Positions 35,047-44,881 are shown, numbered from the stretch's first letter. The stretch is 64,000 bases of DNA from Paraburkholderia metrosideri (GCF_904848625.1 NZ_CAJHCP010000005.1:124001-188000); one strand, 5' to 3'. Program-made: numbers and translations. Notes: a model not told the origin generated them from the letters alone.

Positions 35047-36363
35047 ATGGATAGACGAGCGAACGCTAACGTCATTGCGTTTGTCTACGGCGGTTATTTG
35101 ATGAGGTATGTTTATCTCATCATCGTGGTGCCGTTTTACGGAAGAATTCTGGGCGTATCGGAATACGGTCGGGTGCTTGCGTCGATGTCACTGATGAACG
35201 TGATATGGATGCTGGTGAGTTATGGGTTTACGTTTGTTGGCATGCGTGAGGTGTCGAAAGCGCAATCGGCGGCGGAATGCAACAAGATCTACTCACTGCA
35301 TGTCAGCGCGCGTCTGTTATTGGCCGTGTTGGGCGCGGGTATTGGCATCACGGCCACGATGTTGTCGCCGACATTGTCGGAGCGACCCGTAATCGGTCTG
35401 CTGGCGACCTTGCTGGGGATCGTGTCCGCTCTGAATCTCGGCTGGCTATTTCAGGGGCGTCAACACTTTCGAACACCCATCATGATCGAGGTGTTTGGCT
35501 TCGCACTGAGCCTTGTGCTGGTGCTGAACCTGGTGAAAGGCCCCAACGACGCAGTGTGGGTGCTGGCGAGTCTTCTGGTGGCCGGCGTGGCATCGTCGAT
35601 CGTTTCGTACAGTCTGACGACCTGGCAACTCGGCTTGCCCAAGCTGAAGTTGACAGGTGTTGTTCCGCTGGTACGAGGTTCGACGATGCTGTTCTGCTAC
35701 TCGTCTGGCTCGGTTGTACTCACGGCGTCGTCCACCTATCTGTTGACGTTGTTGTCCACGCCCGCGCAAGTGGGCTATTTCGGCGCAGCGGAGCGGTTTG
35801 CGACGATCGGCCTCGCGCTCATGGGTCCCGCTTCACAGGTGTTTATTCCCACTATATCGAGGCAGCTCGCGCAAGGCGACAAGGAGGGCGCACATGCGAC
35901 CACGCGCCGTGGCGCTACGTTGCTGATGGGTTACGGGCTTCTGGTTCTGTGCGGCGCGCTGACGCTGTCGCCGTTTGTACTTCCTCTGATTCTAGGCCCG
36001 GCATTCGAACCGAGTGCCCGAGTACTACAGATCTTCGCGTGGATGTTTCCGCTCGCCGCTTTTAACGAGTTCGTTGCGTTCTATGTTTTCGTGCCGAGAA
36101 GGAAGGATCGCCTGCTTGCCATGGCAGGTGTCGGGTCGGGGGTGATGAATCTGGCTGCTGCGCTATTCCTCGCACCCCGATATGGCGCGACAGGCATGGC
36201 GACTGCTCGGGTGGTAGGCGAGGCAACCCTGGCTGTGATTCTGATGGGCACGATGATCCGTCTTCAGTTAGTAGGACTTGTGCCCGGAGCCGAGCGGGCG
36301 CTAGGAATGTTTCGGGTTGCATGCGGCGTGCGGCCTCAGGCGGGTGCTGCAAAAGACGAATGA
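35047..36363 (+). CDS. Wzx-type oligosaccharide flippase (MOP superfamily)
   Basis: 438 residues, very hydrophobic, with about 12-14 predicted helices. The N-terminal pattern NVIAFVYGGYLMRYVYLIIVVPFYGRILGVSEYGRV is typical of Wzx proteins, which move undecaprenyl-linked repeat units across the inner membrane. The open frame extends far upstream, but ATG 35047 follows a perfect AGGAGG and begins the family sequence. It starts 28 bp after the glycosyltransferase stop. With the Wzy-type protein and Wzc-like kinase it defines a Wzx/Wzy-dependent pathway. Confidence 0.88.
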   Translation: MDRRANANVIAFVYGGYLMRYVYLIIVVPFYGRILGVSEYGRVLASMSLMNVIWMLVSYGFTFVGMREVSKAQSAAECNKIYSLHVSARLLLAVLGAGIGITATMLSPTLSERPVIGLLATLLGIVSALNLGWLFQGRQHFRTPIMIEVFGFALSLVLVLNLVKGPNDAVWVLASLLVAGVASSIVSYSLTTWQLGLPKLKLTGVVPLVRGSTMLFCYSSGSVVLTASSTYLLTLLSTPAQVGYFGAAERFATIGLALMGPASQVFIPTISRQLAQGDKEGAHATTRRGATLLMGYGLLVLCGALTLSPFVLPLILGPAFEPSARVLQIFAWMFPLAAFNEFVAFYVFVPRRKDRLLAMAGVGSGVMNLAAALFLAPRYGATGMATARVVGEATLAVILMGTMIRLQLVGLVPGAERALGMFRVACGVRPQAGAAKDE

Positions 36364-36415
36364 ATCAGATCGCTGGACGTGCAGGATCCCGGTTGTAATC
36401 TCACAGGAGGTCGAA

Positions 36416-37606
36416 GTGAAAGTCGCTATTGTTCACGATTGGCTGGTGGTGTCGGGTGGGGCAGAGAAGGTCTTGAAAAATATCATCGAGTGCTTCCCGA
36501 AAGCAGACATCTTCTCGATTGTCGATTTTCTGGAGGACCGCGAATGTGTGAAAGGGAAGACCGTCAATACGTCGTTTATCCAGCGGATGCCTTTTGCGCG
36601 CCGGCGTTACCGTGCTTACCTGCCACTGATGCCGATCGCGATCGAGCAGGTCGACCTCTCTGGTTATGACCTCGTAATCTCCAGTTCGCATGCGGTCGCG
36701 AAAGGCGTTCTGACCGGGCCCAACCAGGTCCATGTCAGCTATGTTCATTCGCCGATTCGCTATGCGTGGGACCTGCAACATCAGTATCTCCGTGAATCGC
36801 ACCTGAATAAGGGAATCAAGTCGATCATGGCTCGCGTGCTGCTTCACTACATACGAGGATGGGATTCGCGTTCCGCCAATGGCGTCGATCATCTTCTGGC
36901 CAATTCGCAGTTCATTGCCAGACGGATCAAGAAGGCTTATCAGCGTGAAGCGACTGTCATTTACCCGCCGGTCGACCTGGCGAACATGCCAATGTGCACG
37001 CAGAAAGAGGACTTCTACGTGACGGCATCACGCATGGTGCCCTATAAGCGTATCGATCTGATCGTGCGTGCCTTTTCGCAGACGCCGGAGCGCCGCCTCG
37101 TTGTGATCGGTGACGGTCCCGAGATGAAGAAGATCAAATCAGTAGCCGGCGACAATGTGACGATTCTGGGGCACCAGCCGTCCGATGTCCTTGTCGATTA
37201 CTTGCGGCGTGCGCGTGCATTTGTATTTGCGGCGGAAGAGGACTTTGGTATTTCTGTGGTCGAGGCCCAGGCGTGCGGAACGCCGGTCATTGCATTTGGC
37301 AGGGGCGGCGCGCTCGAGTCGGTGATCGGCTTGCCGCTTGATCGGCCCACGGGCGTTTTCTTTGGCGAACAAACGTCGGAGTCTTTGCTGGAAGCGGTAA
37401 GCAGGTTCGAACACAATTCCCATCTGTTCGACGCGCGGCAATGCCGGAAGAATGCCGAACGCTTTTCGTCGGAGAACTTTAAAGCTGCACTGATGAGCTT
37501 TATCGACTCACGGGTGCCTTACGCGTGTGTCGAACAGTTTCTTCCCTATCCGGTCAGGGAGGCTTTGCCTGTCGACGAACATCACTTTGCCGACGTAGCG
37601 TCGTGA
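36416..37606 (+). CDS. Glycosyltransferase, GT-B fold family 4 (WbaZ-like)
   Basis: 396 residues. It opens VKVAIVHDWLVVSGGAEKVL, as in mannosyltransferases of the WbaZ type, and carries VSYVHSPIRYAWDL, TASRMVPYKRIDLIVRAF and the donor-binding EDFGISVVEAQACGTPVIAFGRGGALE. The start is GTG 36416 behind AGGAGG; the upstream open frame is not supported. A mannosyl donor (GDP-mannose from ManC) is likely but unproven. Its 3' end overlaps the convergent PAP2 gene by 25 bp. Confidence 0.88.
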   Translation: MKVAIVHDWLVVSGGAEKVLKNIIECFPKADIFSIVDFLEDRECVKGKTVNTSFIQRMPFARRRYRAYLPLMPIAIEQVDLSGYDLVISSSHAVAKGVLTGPNQVHVSYVHSPIRYAWDLQHQYLRESHLNKGIKSIMARVLLHYIRGWDSRSANGVDHLLANSQFIARRIKKAYQREATVIYPPVDLANMPMCTQKEDFYVTASRMVPYKRIDLIVRAFSQTPERRLVVIGDGPEMKKIKSVAGDNVTILGHQPSDVLVDYLRRARAFVFAAEEDFGISVVEAQACGTPVIAFGRGGALESVIGLPLDRPTGVFFGEQTSESLLEAVSRFEHNSHLFDARQCRKNAERFSSENFKAALMSFIDSRVPYACVEQFLPYPVREALPVDEHHFADVAS

Positions 37607-38217
37607 GACAGAACGCGATAACGCATCCGGCTAAGGAGAGCCATGACAGAAGGAGTGTGATTGCGGATCTCAGGCGAGCGCGTTTCGATCAGATACTGAA
37701 ACGGTGCCTCGTGTCCGTACCCTAGCGTTGAGACCAATAGAAGACTAAGGGTGGACCAGACAGGTTTGAAACGTTCGAACTCAACGTTGACGGCGGTTCG
37801 TAAAAAGAAGGCAGCGACGAAAACGCCCAGAAGCCAGCCAGCGATGACTTCGGGAAGCGAGTGAGAGTGATTGAGCAGTCGTGAAATTCCGGTAAAGGCG
37901 CCAATCGCCATACCGGCAATTACGCCTGGAAGCGGCGGCTGACGCCACCATTTCAGCTGGAGGGTGATGGCTACCATCCAGACAGAAGTCGACAGCATGG
38001 TATGTCCGCTAACAACGCGGAAATCAAGAGCAGGGACGGAGATTCCCCAGCCCGCGTACATTATTTTGGTAGCGCCCACAATGGCGAGGCCAATCGCCAG
38101 TACGCCAGTTAGCCTGAGCGCCTGACGCACATTGAAGAAAGCGAGCCAGCCGACGCAAAGAGCGGCCACGGGCAACGTCACGGCGCCGTCGCCTATGTTG
38201 CTAAACACAGTCCACAT
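37582..38217 (-). CDS. PAP2-superfamily membrane phosphatase
   Basis: About 211 residues with five or six membrane helices. PAP2 motif 2 is seen as VVSGHTMLS and motif 3 as SRLLNHSHSLPEVIAGWLLG, in which the usual Asp is Glu. Motif 1 is replaced by KIMYAGWGI, as in a known PAP2 subgroup. Such enzymes dephosphorylate lipid phosphates; here recycling of undecaprenyl diphosphate during polymer synthesis is a reasonable guess. ATG 38217 has GGGGA upstream. The frame is open to GTG 38316, directly after the stop of the preceding gene, so a longer form coupled to it is possible. It forms a minus-strand pair with the Wzy-type gene. Confidence 0.78.
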   Translation of the reverse strand: MWTVFSNIGDGAVTLPVAALCVGWLAFFNVRQALRLTGVLAIGLAIVGATKIMYAGWGISVPALDFRVVSGHTMLSTSVWMVAITLQLKWWRQPPLPGVIAGMAIGAFTGISRLLNHSHSLPEVIAGWLLGVFVAAFFLRTAVNVEFERFKPVWSTLSLLLVSTLGYGHEAPFQYLIETRSPEIRNHTPSVMALLSRMRYRVLSHDATSAK

Positions 38218-38316
38218 GGAATTCCCCGTCTTTGTCATTGGCCGCCGCCGACGCGCACGAGCGCGTGCATTAGTCATTTTTTGCGGCGGACTGGCGCTAT
38301 CGCACCGGTTTCCCAC

Positions 38317-39672
38317 TCACGATATTACGCGGTCAACAACTTTAACCTGCTGCCGCTCGAAAACGACAGTGCTGAGCGCGCGCGATGCCAGCAATAACGA
38401 GATCACGAGCGAAAGGATCAGCACATTAGACGGCGAGACCAACCGGTGTTCGGTGGCGGCCATCACCAGCAGGCAGACAGACGATATCTCGACAAACCTG
38501 AATGCGGCGAAGTTCTGGCCACCGCCCATGAGCGCACCGACCGCGGCGCCATGTTTTGCCCAGTCGACCAGCTTCCAGAAAAAGCTCAGGATCAACGCGA
38601 GTCCAACCACCCCGAGTTCAGCGAGGAAGTTCAGGTAGGAGTTATGAGCGTGCGAATCGCTGTGTTCGACAATCACGTCGGAAGGTACACCCAGCAGATG
38701 AAAATACGAGGTCACGCTGCCTATGTGGTCGTCGAACGAACCGAATCCGAGGCCCACAATTGGACTTTGCTCAAAATACGTCAGCGCCCGCGGCCATAGC
38801 CATTCGTAGCGAATGTCCAGATTGGCGACTTTCTCGTCCTGATTCTGGATGGTGAAGGTATAGCCCATGTAGTTGACTGTCGAATTGGTATGGTAAATCG
38901 CCATCGCAATCGAGCCTGTGATCAGGATCGCTATCAGCGTTCCCAGCATCCAGCGCTTACGGCCGAAATAGAGGTACGGGAGGGTCGCCAACGCGCCCAG
39001 CAACGAGCCTCGGCTGTAAGTGGAAAAGAGCATCAGCGCGGTAGCGAAGATCAGACCGAGCACGAGATTGCTCCGCCTTTGCAGGTAACACGCGATTCCC
39101 AGACAAAGCAGCATCGCAAAGAAGCCGCCAGCGGCATTGCGCGCGATAAAGTAGCTACCGAAGCTGTCTCCAGGATGCGTGAAGATGCCAAGTAAGCCAG
39201 TTTCAATGACGTAGTACGCGTAAAGCGGAAGATTGATGATGACGGCGAATACAAAGAACGCGCGAAGTACTTTGTTCAGGTCCCAACGGTGCGTGTACAG
39301 ACATCCGGCAAAAATAGGCGCATACGAAATGAAAAAATTGCCGTCACGCCGATAAAAATCGAATTCGATAAACGAGCGCGGGTCGTAAAGCAGTGTGGAA
39401 ACGATGATCAGAAGCGTGAGCGCGGTGAGCGGCGTGATAAACGCGGGGTAACTTCTTCCGAAAAAGCGCCACGAACACAGCACGATCGGGACAAATCCTA
39501 CCGCACTGACGGGGACCAGATTGGTAACAGTCAGGAATAGGGCAAGTAGCGATATGTAAGCCATTGCGACTCCGGAAATACGGATGGCGCACAGTTTTTG
39601 AAGACCTGTCCATGACATCGGATCGACATGGAGCCGGGCACAAAAAGCCGGCGTGAACCGACAGAGAACCAT
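38317..39672 (-). CDS. Wzy/O-antigen ligase-type membrane protein
   Basis: 451 residues with about 11-12 membrane helices and one large periplasmic loop. That loop carries the signature DSHAHNSYLNFLAELGVVGL (H-x-H-N), preceded by LTYFEQSPIVGLGFGSF. This is the Wzy_C/O-antigen ligase pattern. In this locus with flippase, co-polymerase and initiating transferase, a polymerase that joins repeat units is most likely. The gene is inverted relative to most of the cluster and is divergent from manC, with a 556-bp gap. Confidence 0.82.
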   Translation of the reverse strand: MVLCRFTPAFCARLHVDPMSWTGLQKLCAIRISGVAMAYISLLALFLTVTNLVPVSAVGFVPIVLCSWRFFGRSYPAFITPLTALTLLIIVSTLLYDPRSFIEFDFYRRDGNFFISYAPIFAGCLYTHRWDLNKVLRAFFVFAVIINLPLYAYYVIETGLLGIFTHPGDSFGSYFIARNAAGGFFAMLLCLGIACYLQRRSNLVLGLIFATALMLFSTYSRGSLLGALATLPYLYFGRKRWMLGTLIAILITGSIAMAIYHTNSTVNYMGYTFTIQNQDEKVANLDIRYEWLWPRALTYFEQSPIVGLGFGSFDDHIGSVTSYFHLLGVPSDVIVEHSDSHAHNSYLNFLAELGVVGLALILSFFWKLVDWAKHGAAVGALMGGGQNFAAFRFVEISSVCLLVMAATEHRLVSPSNVLILSLVISLLLASRALSTVVFERQQVKVVDRVIS

Positions 39673-40228
39673 GCCGGCGTCTTAGCTTTGATTGACTTCT
39701 GAAACTACGGTCTGATGCCGGTTGAGAGAGCAGGTAGATGAGACGTCCCTATGAACGGTACCACGGGATGTATTTGATTTCCAACCTCACGCCTCTTTCG
39801 CTGACAGAAACGTGGGGCAAGTGTTGGCTGATCGAAGTACTTAAGAAAACACCTCCCACGAGCAGAGCCAAAACCTCATCGGTTCGCGCCATACATGCTG
39901 TGGTGCAACGTAATCTGACTAAGATGAATTCACCGGGTACTGCTCTCGTGGCACCAGTTTGCTGGCACAGCGTCGATAGGTTAGTTGCTGAGCGCCATGT
40001 AACTGCGATCGGGCCGCAACGGTATCCATGCTTTCCGGCAGAGCCGGTTTAGCGGCCAGAAGTTGCGTTCAGTCGGCCGTGAACCACACGGCTTGCCTTG
40101 TCCGCCCAGCAGGGGCGTCCTTTTATAAATCAAACGAGACAACTTCGACGCGATTGGCGTCGCAACGCGTAATGCGTGGACGTCACAACCGTCGTCCTCG
40201 AGTTGGCCAGAACGTAAAGGAGCTTTAA
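39673..40228. other. Divergent promoter region between the Wzy-type gene and manC
   Basis: About 550 bp. Small plus-strand frames (39738-40052 and 40028-40228) lack family features and are not called. The region must drive both directions. A TGGCAC sequence occurs twice near 39949-39967, resembling a sigma-54 element, but the spacing is wrong. No terminator-like hairpin was found. Confidence 0.4.
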
Positions 40229-41743
40229 ATGCGCAAGGTGAAGGCAGTTGCGGGCGAAACAGATATCGACGCTATTGAAAAGGCTTTCGCTGATTATCCA
40301 CCGCTTGTGCAGGTGATTCTCGCGGGTGGCTCAGGAACCCGCCTATGGCCCGTATCGCGGGAGCAGTTTCCAAAGCAACTGATCGACGTGGTCGGTGACA
40401 AGACCTTGTTGCAAGCCACTATGGGTCGCATGGCGGGCTTCAGCAGCGCATGGGATATCGCGGCCGACCCGGTGATTGTGTGCGGTGCGGAGCATTACTT
40501 TGCAACATACGAACAGGCGCGGGAAATTGGCGTGAATGCGCGCATCGTGGTCGAGCCAGCTCGCCGCGATACGGCGCCGGCCCTCACACTCGCTGCCCTG
40601 GCTGCAAGCGCTGACGGACAGGACGCCATTCTGGTCGCAATGCCGGCGGACCATTCGATTGCCAATCTCGATGCGCTTCATCAGGCAATCGAGATTGCCG
40701 CGCGCCATGCGCAATCAGGATCGATTACGACGCTCGGCGTTCCGCCCGATCGTGCAGATACGGGATTCGGGTACATCCGCCTTGGTGGCGAATTGCAGGA
40801 CGGTGCGCGTCGTATCGAGCGTTTCGTTGAAAAGCCCGCCGCGGAACTGGCGGCTCAGTATGTCGAATCCGGCAATTATTGGTGGAACAGCGGGATATTC
40901 GTCGTCCGTTCTTCCGTATGGCTTGCGGTTATCGAACGCTTCCAGCCAGACATCCATGCGGCTTGTGTCAAAGCCTATCGCGGCGCGAAAACAGCAGATG
41001 AATGCGTGATTCCCGACGCGAATGAATTCCTGCGCTCGCCGTCGGACTCGATCGACTACGCAGTCATGGAGCACCTGGGCAAGCCGGATTCGCCATTCAG
41101 CGGAATCGTCGTGCCGCTTGAAGCGGGCTGGTCGGACCTGGGCTCGTGGGACGCGGTGTGGCAGGCCATGGAGAAGGACGAGTGCGGCAACGCGTCGAAT
41201 GGACGGGTGCTGTTCGAGGGCGCCACGGCGACTTACGCGCGCTCACAGGGCGGCCGGTTGCTCGCCTGTGTCGGCACGAACAATCTGATTGTGGTCGAAA
41301 CCGATGATGCCGTACTGGTCGCGGATCGTTCTCACGTGCAGGACATCAAGGGACTGGTGACGCGTATCAAGCGGGAAAAATCGCCGGAGGCTGACGCGCA
41401 CAGAAAAGTCCGTCGCCCATGGGGCTTTTACGATTCGATCGATCATGGCGACCGTTTCCAGGTCAAGCGGATAGTCGTGATGCCAGGTGCGCGTCTGTCG
41501 CTGCAGATGCATCACCACCGCGCGGAACACTGGGTGGTGGTGAGCGGAACCGCGCTTGTCACTCGTGGAGAAGAACAGTTCCTTCTGGGCGAGAACGAGT
41601 CGACCTACATTCCGCTGGGCATCCGTCATCGTTTGGAAAACCCCGGACGTGTACCGCTTCAGATCATCGAGGTCCAGTCGGGAACCTATCTTGGCGAAGA
41701 CGACATCGTCAGATTCGACGACAAGTACGGACGATGCGGCTAA
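40229..41743 (+). CDS. manC: Mannose-1-phosphate guanylyltransferase/mannose-6-phosphate isomerase
   Basis: A 504-residue bifunctional enzyme of the ManC/CpsB/BceA type supplying GDP-mannose. The nucleotidyltransferase domain carries ILAGGSGTRLWPVSREQFPKQ (~32-52) and FVEKP with YWWNSGIF. The C-terminal cupin-type isomerase domain shows RPWGFYDSIDHGDRFQVKRI, SLQMHHHRAEHWVVVSG and the tail IPLGIRHRLENPG. AAAGGAG precedes ATG 40229. The following gene is the initiating sugar transferase, as in the cepacian bceA-bceB pair of Burkholderia. It implies that mannose, or rhamnose/fucose derived from GDP-mannose, is a component of the polymer. Confidence 0.93.
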   Translation: MRKVKAVAGETDIDAIEKAFADYPPLVQVILAGGSGTRLWPVSREQFPKQLIDVVGDKTLLQATMGRMAGFSSAWDIAADPVIVCGAEHYFATYEQAREIGVNARIVVEPARRDTAPALTLAALAASADGQDAILVAMPADHSIANLDALHQAIEIAARHAQSGSITTLGVPPDRADTGFGYIRLGGELQDGARRIERFVEKPAAELAAQYVESGNYWWNSGIFVVRSSVWLAVIERFQPDIHAACVKAYRGAKTADECVIPDANEFLRSPSDSIDYAVMEHLGKPDSPFSGIVVPLEAGWSDLGSWDAVWQAMEKDECGNASNGRVLFEGATATYARSQGGRLLACVGTNNLIVVETDDAVLVADRSHVQDIKGLVTRIKREKSPEADAHRKVRRPWGFYDSIDHGDRFQVKRIVVMPGARLSLQMHHHRAEHWVVVSGTALVTRGEEQFLLGENESTYIPLGIRHRLENPGRVPLQIIEVQSGTYLGEDDIVRFDDKYGRCG

Positions 41744-41783
41744 GTCAGTTGTATTGAACGGGGCGCGCTCTTAGGGGGCTGCA

Positions 41784-43166
41784 ATGCGATTGATTACTGG
41801 TCTGATGGCGAGATTGTTCGATGTGGCGATGATTCTGGCGGGCGCATACATTGCCTCCCAGATTCGTTTCGACGACGGCTCGCAGCGGAGTTTCTATTTT
41901 GCGTTCGTGGCGTTTGCAGCAGCGTTTTCACTTGCGGTCTTTCCTGCATTGGGTGTGTATGAGTCATGGCGCGGTCGTTCGAAACGGGCGCTTTGTGGAC
42001 ATGTTGCGCTAGGTTGGCTGGTTGTTCAGGCCTGCGCAATGGCGTTGATGTTTTCATTGCACCGGATCGACTTCGTGTCGCGTTTGTGGTTCGTGTATTG
42101 GACTGGAATCTCAGGCGCTGCGATGATGGCCGGGCGTCTGGTTACGCACATTCTGCTTGGCCGGGTGCGCAATGCGGGTTTAAACCTGCAGCAGGTGGCG
42201 GTTGCGGCGTGCGGCGATCATTGCGATGAAATCATTCGCAAAATGGAGTTGTCGCCCGCAGCCGGCTTTCGTGCCAACGCGCTGTATAACGTTCGCCCCG
42301 GCACTGCGGCCGCCACCACAGCACCGGTACGGATGTTCGACGAGCACGTTGCTTTTGCAAAGTATGTTCGTGAACAGAACATTGGCGAAGTCTGGCTCGC
42401 ATTGCCACTCACTGAAGAACGCACGATACTCAAGCTGGTCGACGAGTTCCGCAATGATCTGATCAATATCCGGTTCATGCCTGATGTGCGTACGCTCGCG
42501 CTGTTTGAAGGCAGCATTACGGATCTGTTGGGTGTTCCGACCATCAATCTGGCGGTATCACCGTTGCCGCCCAATGCGATGGTGCAGAAAGAAATGTTCG
42601 ACCGTCTTTTTGCGGCTGTTGCGATCGTGGCTATATCGCCCATTCTGCTTGCCTGTGCGATTGCCGTGAAGCTCAGTTCGTCTGGCCCGGTCTTCTTCAA
42701 ACAACGCCGTAAAGGTGCCGACGGGCGAGTGTTTACGATCTACAAGTTCCGCACTATGCGTTTGCATCAGCAAAAGGAAGGCGTGCTGGAACAGGCTACT
42801 CGGGGCGACCCGCGCATTACCAGGGTAGGCGGATTTCTTCGTCGCACGAGTCTCGACGAATTGCCGCAGTTCTTCAACGTGTTACGAGGCGATATGTCAG
42901 TGGTGGGACCTCGTCCTCACGCGCTCGAACACGACGATCTTTATCAGAACATTGTGTCTGGCTATATTCATCGTTACCGCATCAAACCCGGTATCACCGG
43001 CTGGGCACAGATCAACGGCTTTCGCGGTGAGACCGATCGCATTGAAAAGATGGAGGGCCGGGTGGCGCACGATTTGTACTATTTACGGAACTGGTCGTTC
43101 AGACTGGACGTAAAGATCATTTTCGCGACTGTATTCAAGGGGCTTCATCATCCTAACGCGTACTGA
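41784..43166 (+). CDS. Undecaprenyl-phosphate glucose phosphotransferase (BceB/WcaJ type)
   Basis: 460 residues. Five N-terminal membrane helices (four by ~115 and one at ~272-292) enclose a cytoplasmic domain. The C-terminal polyprenyl-phosphate hexose-1-P transferase domain has [60 protein letters not shown] and [17 protein letters not shown]. This enzyme starts repeat-unit assembly by placing glucose-1-phosphate, or another hexose phosphate, on undecaprenyl phosphate. It follows manC by 40 bp, so both are co-transcribed. Confidence 0.93.
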   Translation: MRLITGLMARLFDVAMILAGAYIASQIRFDDGSQRSFYFAFVAFAAAFSLAVFPALGVYESWRGRSKRALCGHVALGWLVVQACAMALMFSLHRIDFVSRLWFVYWTGISGAAMMAGRLVTHILLGRVRNAGLNLQQVAVAACGDHCDEIIRKMELSPAAGFRANALYNVRPGTAAATTAPVRMFDEHVAFAKYVREQNIGEVWLALPLTEERTILKLVDEFRNDLINIRFMPDVRTLALFEGSITDLLGVPTINLAVSPLPPNAMVQKEMFDRLFAAVAIVAISPILLACAIAVKLSSSGPVFFKQRRKGADGRVFTIYKFRTMRLHQQKEGVLEQATRGDPRITRVGGFLRRTSLDELPQFFNVLRGDMSVVGPRPHALEHDDLYQNIVSGYIHRYRIKPGITGWAQINGFRGETDRIEKMEGRVAHDLYYLRNWSFRLDVKIIFATVFKGLHHPNAY

Positions 43167-43247
43167 TGCTTAGATCGAGGTCCCAGTAATACGGTACAGG
43201 AAGTCGACTAAAGTAAAGATAGCCGCAGACCGGCTGAGCGAGACACG

Positions 43248-44306
43248 ATGGTATTAGACGTCGAGAGCGCAATTAGAAAGTCGTTGAAGCAGGTGGCCCA
43301 TTACAGATTCCACCGGGATCATGGTGCACAGGCCAGGAGGGTCTTGCAGCTGATCGAAAAGCAGTATGGCAGAGCGGACCCGGCCAATCTGAAACTGGCC
43401 GATGTCTACGCACGCGAAGTGTTTGGCGACGGCGTCTACGCGCCCTGGCTGCGCGTGTACGCGGCATTTCGGGGGACGTTCAAGGAAGGCTGGATTCCAG
43501 ACAACTTCTACGGGAGCGTTGTTGTGCCGAAACTGCAAGGTGGGTACGGCAAAATTTCTCATCTGAAGCCTATTGCGAGGCTGATCTTCAACGGCGACGA
43601 GTTCCCCGACCTCGCCTATTTCGCCAATGGCCTGTTTTTCACAGGACAGAGCGACGTGATTCCCGACCACGAAGTCAAAGAGGTGGTCTTCCGCGAGTCG
43701 GACAGAGTGGTGTTCAAGCTGGATGGGTCGAGGCGCGGCAATGGCGTATTTTTCCTGGACAGAACAAATTTCGATTACCGGATGATCAGGTCGTTGGGCA
43801 ATGGGGTAATCCAGAAATTCATTATCCAGCACAGTCTGTTTAATACCTTTGCTTCAAAGTCCGTGGCCACGTTGCGCTTTACAACGGTGGTGGATGATCT
43901 CGGCGGCATTTCCGTTCGAGCCTGTTTCCTGCGTCTCGGCAGAGAGCAGGATACGCACGTGCAGACCGACCACGAGATCTGTGTGCCGGTCAATCTCGCC
44001 AATGGCGAGCTTGATCGGGAAGGTTACATGAGCGACTGGGGCGCGACTGAAGCGCATCCGGATTCCGGCGTCCGTTTTTCCGGCTTGAGAATTCCTGCTT
44101 TTGATCAATGTGTCGCTACCGTGCTCGGCCTCCATAAGAAAATCCCGTTCGTGCGCTGTGTAGGTTGGGATATAGCCGTTGACGCCGACGAGAAAGTGCA
44201 GGTCATGGAGTGGAACGGCGAGCACAACGATGTGAAGTTCAGTGAGGCGACGCAAGGTCCGTGTTTTTCGGACCTGAAATGGGAACGACTGAAAATCGTG
44301 TCCTGA
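43248..44306 (+). CDS. Sugar-transfer-associated ATP-grasp protein
   Basis: 352 residues. The ATP-grasp core is visible as ESDRVVFKLDGSRRGNGVFFLD, VIQKFIIQHSLFNTF, SVATLRFTTVVDDLGGISVRACFLRLG and the terminal metal-binding DIAVDADEKVQVMEWNGEHNDVKF. It matches the group named for its association with sugar-transfer genes. These enzymes are expected to ligate an amino-acid-like or carboxylate group to a sugar or polymer using ATP. The gene closes the exopolysaccharide region, 80 bp after the initiating transferase. Together with the TupA-like protein at the other end it suggests a decorated polymer. The substrate is unknown. Confidence 0.8.
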   Translation: MVLDVESAIRKSLKQVAHYRFHRDHGAQARRVLQLIEKQYGRADPANLKLADVYAREVFGDGVYAPWLRVYAAFRGTFKEGWIPDNFYGSVVVPKLQGGYGKISHLKPIARLIFNGDEFPDLAYFANGLFFTGQSDVIPDHEVKEVVFRESDRVVFKLDGSRRGNGVFFLDRTNFDYRMIRSLGNGVIQKFIIQHSLFNTFASKSVATLRFTTVVDDLGGISVRACFLRLGREQDTHVQTDHEICVPVNLANGELDREGYMSDWGATEAHPDSGVRFSGLRIPAFDQCVATVLGLHKKIPFVRCVGWDIAVDADEKVQVMEWNGEHNDVKFSEATQGPCFSDLKWERLKIVS

Positions 44307-44418
44307 GATTCAGCGTGGGAAAAGTGTTGCCGGCTATTGTCGGGTTGAAAGACAAAGTTCGATTCAGGCGGGCAGCACACACGGGTCTGGCGATTCAGAA
44401 CCCTTACGGAGACAGGAC

Positions 44419-44742
44419 GTGAATGAACGGCTATGGTGCGTCCATATTGAAGGCGTGAACGACTTCATTGCCACCGATTCCCGCGAATCGGCCGAGCAGG
44501 AAGCGTTGGCGATCAATGCGTATATCGACAGAGCCGAAAAGGGCCCTCGAGCGGCTCTGCTGCGGGCCGTTGTGATCGAGTGGCCGTTCACGGCAGCGGG
44601 CCACGCGCGCGCGCTTGACGAAGACCGGCAAGATCTCCAGAAAATGCCGCACCGGCAATCGGCCACGAATTCGTCGGGGGGCGTCCTGGGGAATATCGCC
44701 CGACGCGTGAGAGGATTGGTCTCGGTTGCGCGCGGCAAGTAA
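44419..44742 (+). CDS. Small protein of unknown function
   Basis: I do not recognise a family. GTG 44419 follows GGAGACAG, a good ribosome site. The 107 residues begin NERLWCVHIEGVNDFIATDSRESAEQEALAIN, a compact alpha/beta-looking segment, and end in a basic tail. It has no signal peptide or membrane helix. It is the next gene after the ATP-grasp protein but separated by 112 bp, so membership of the polysaccharide operon is doubtful. Confidence 0.55.
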   Translation: MNERLWCVHIEGVNDFIATDSRESAEQEALAINAYIDRAEKGPRAALLRAVVIEWPFTAAGHARALDEDRQDLQKMPHRQSATNSSGGVLGNIARRVRGLVSVARGK

Positions 44743-44881
44743 GGATTGCGTGCCGCTGGATGCAGTCGGTCAGTTGTTCGCTATGTAACGCAGTAATTTT
44801 GCGCAACACAACCGTAGCCTGAATGTCGGACTCTCCCTCTACGATAGTGGCATTGTCCTCTGTCGATTAGTGAGGTGACCG

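Noticed and set aside
39949..39967. Possible sigma-54 promoter TGGCACCAGTTTGC upstream of manC
   Set aside because: The spacing between the GG and GC elements is one base short, and sigma-54 elements tolerate this poorly.
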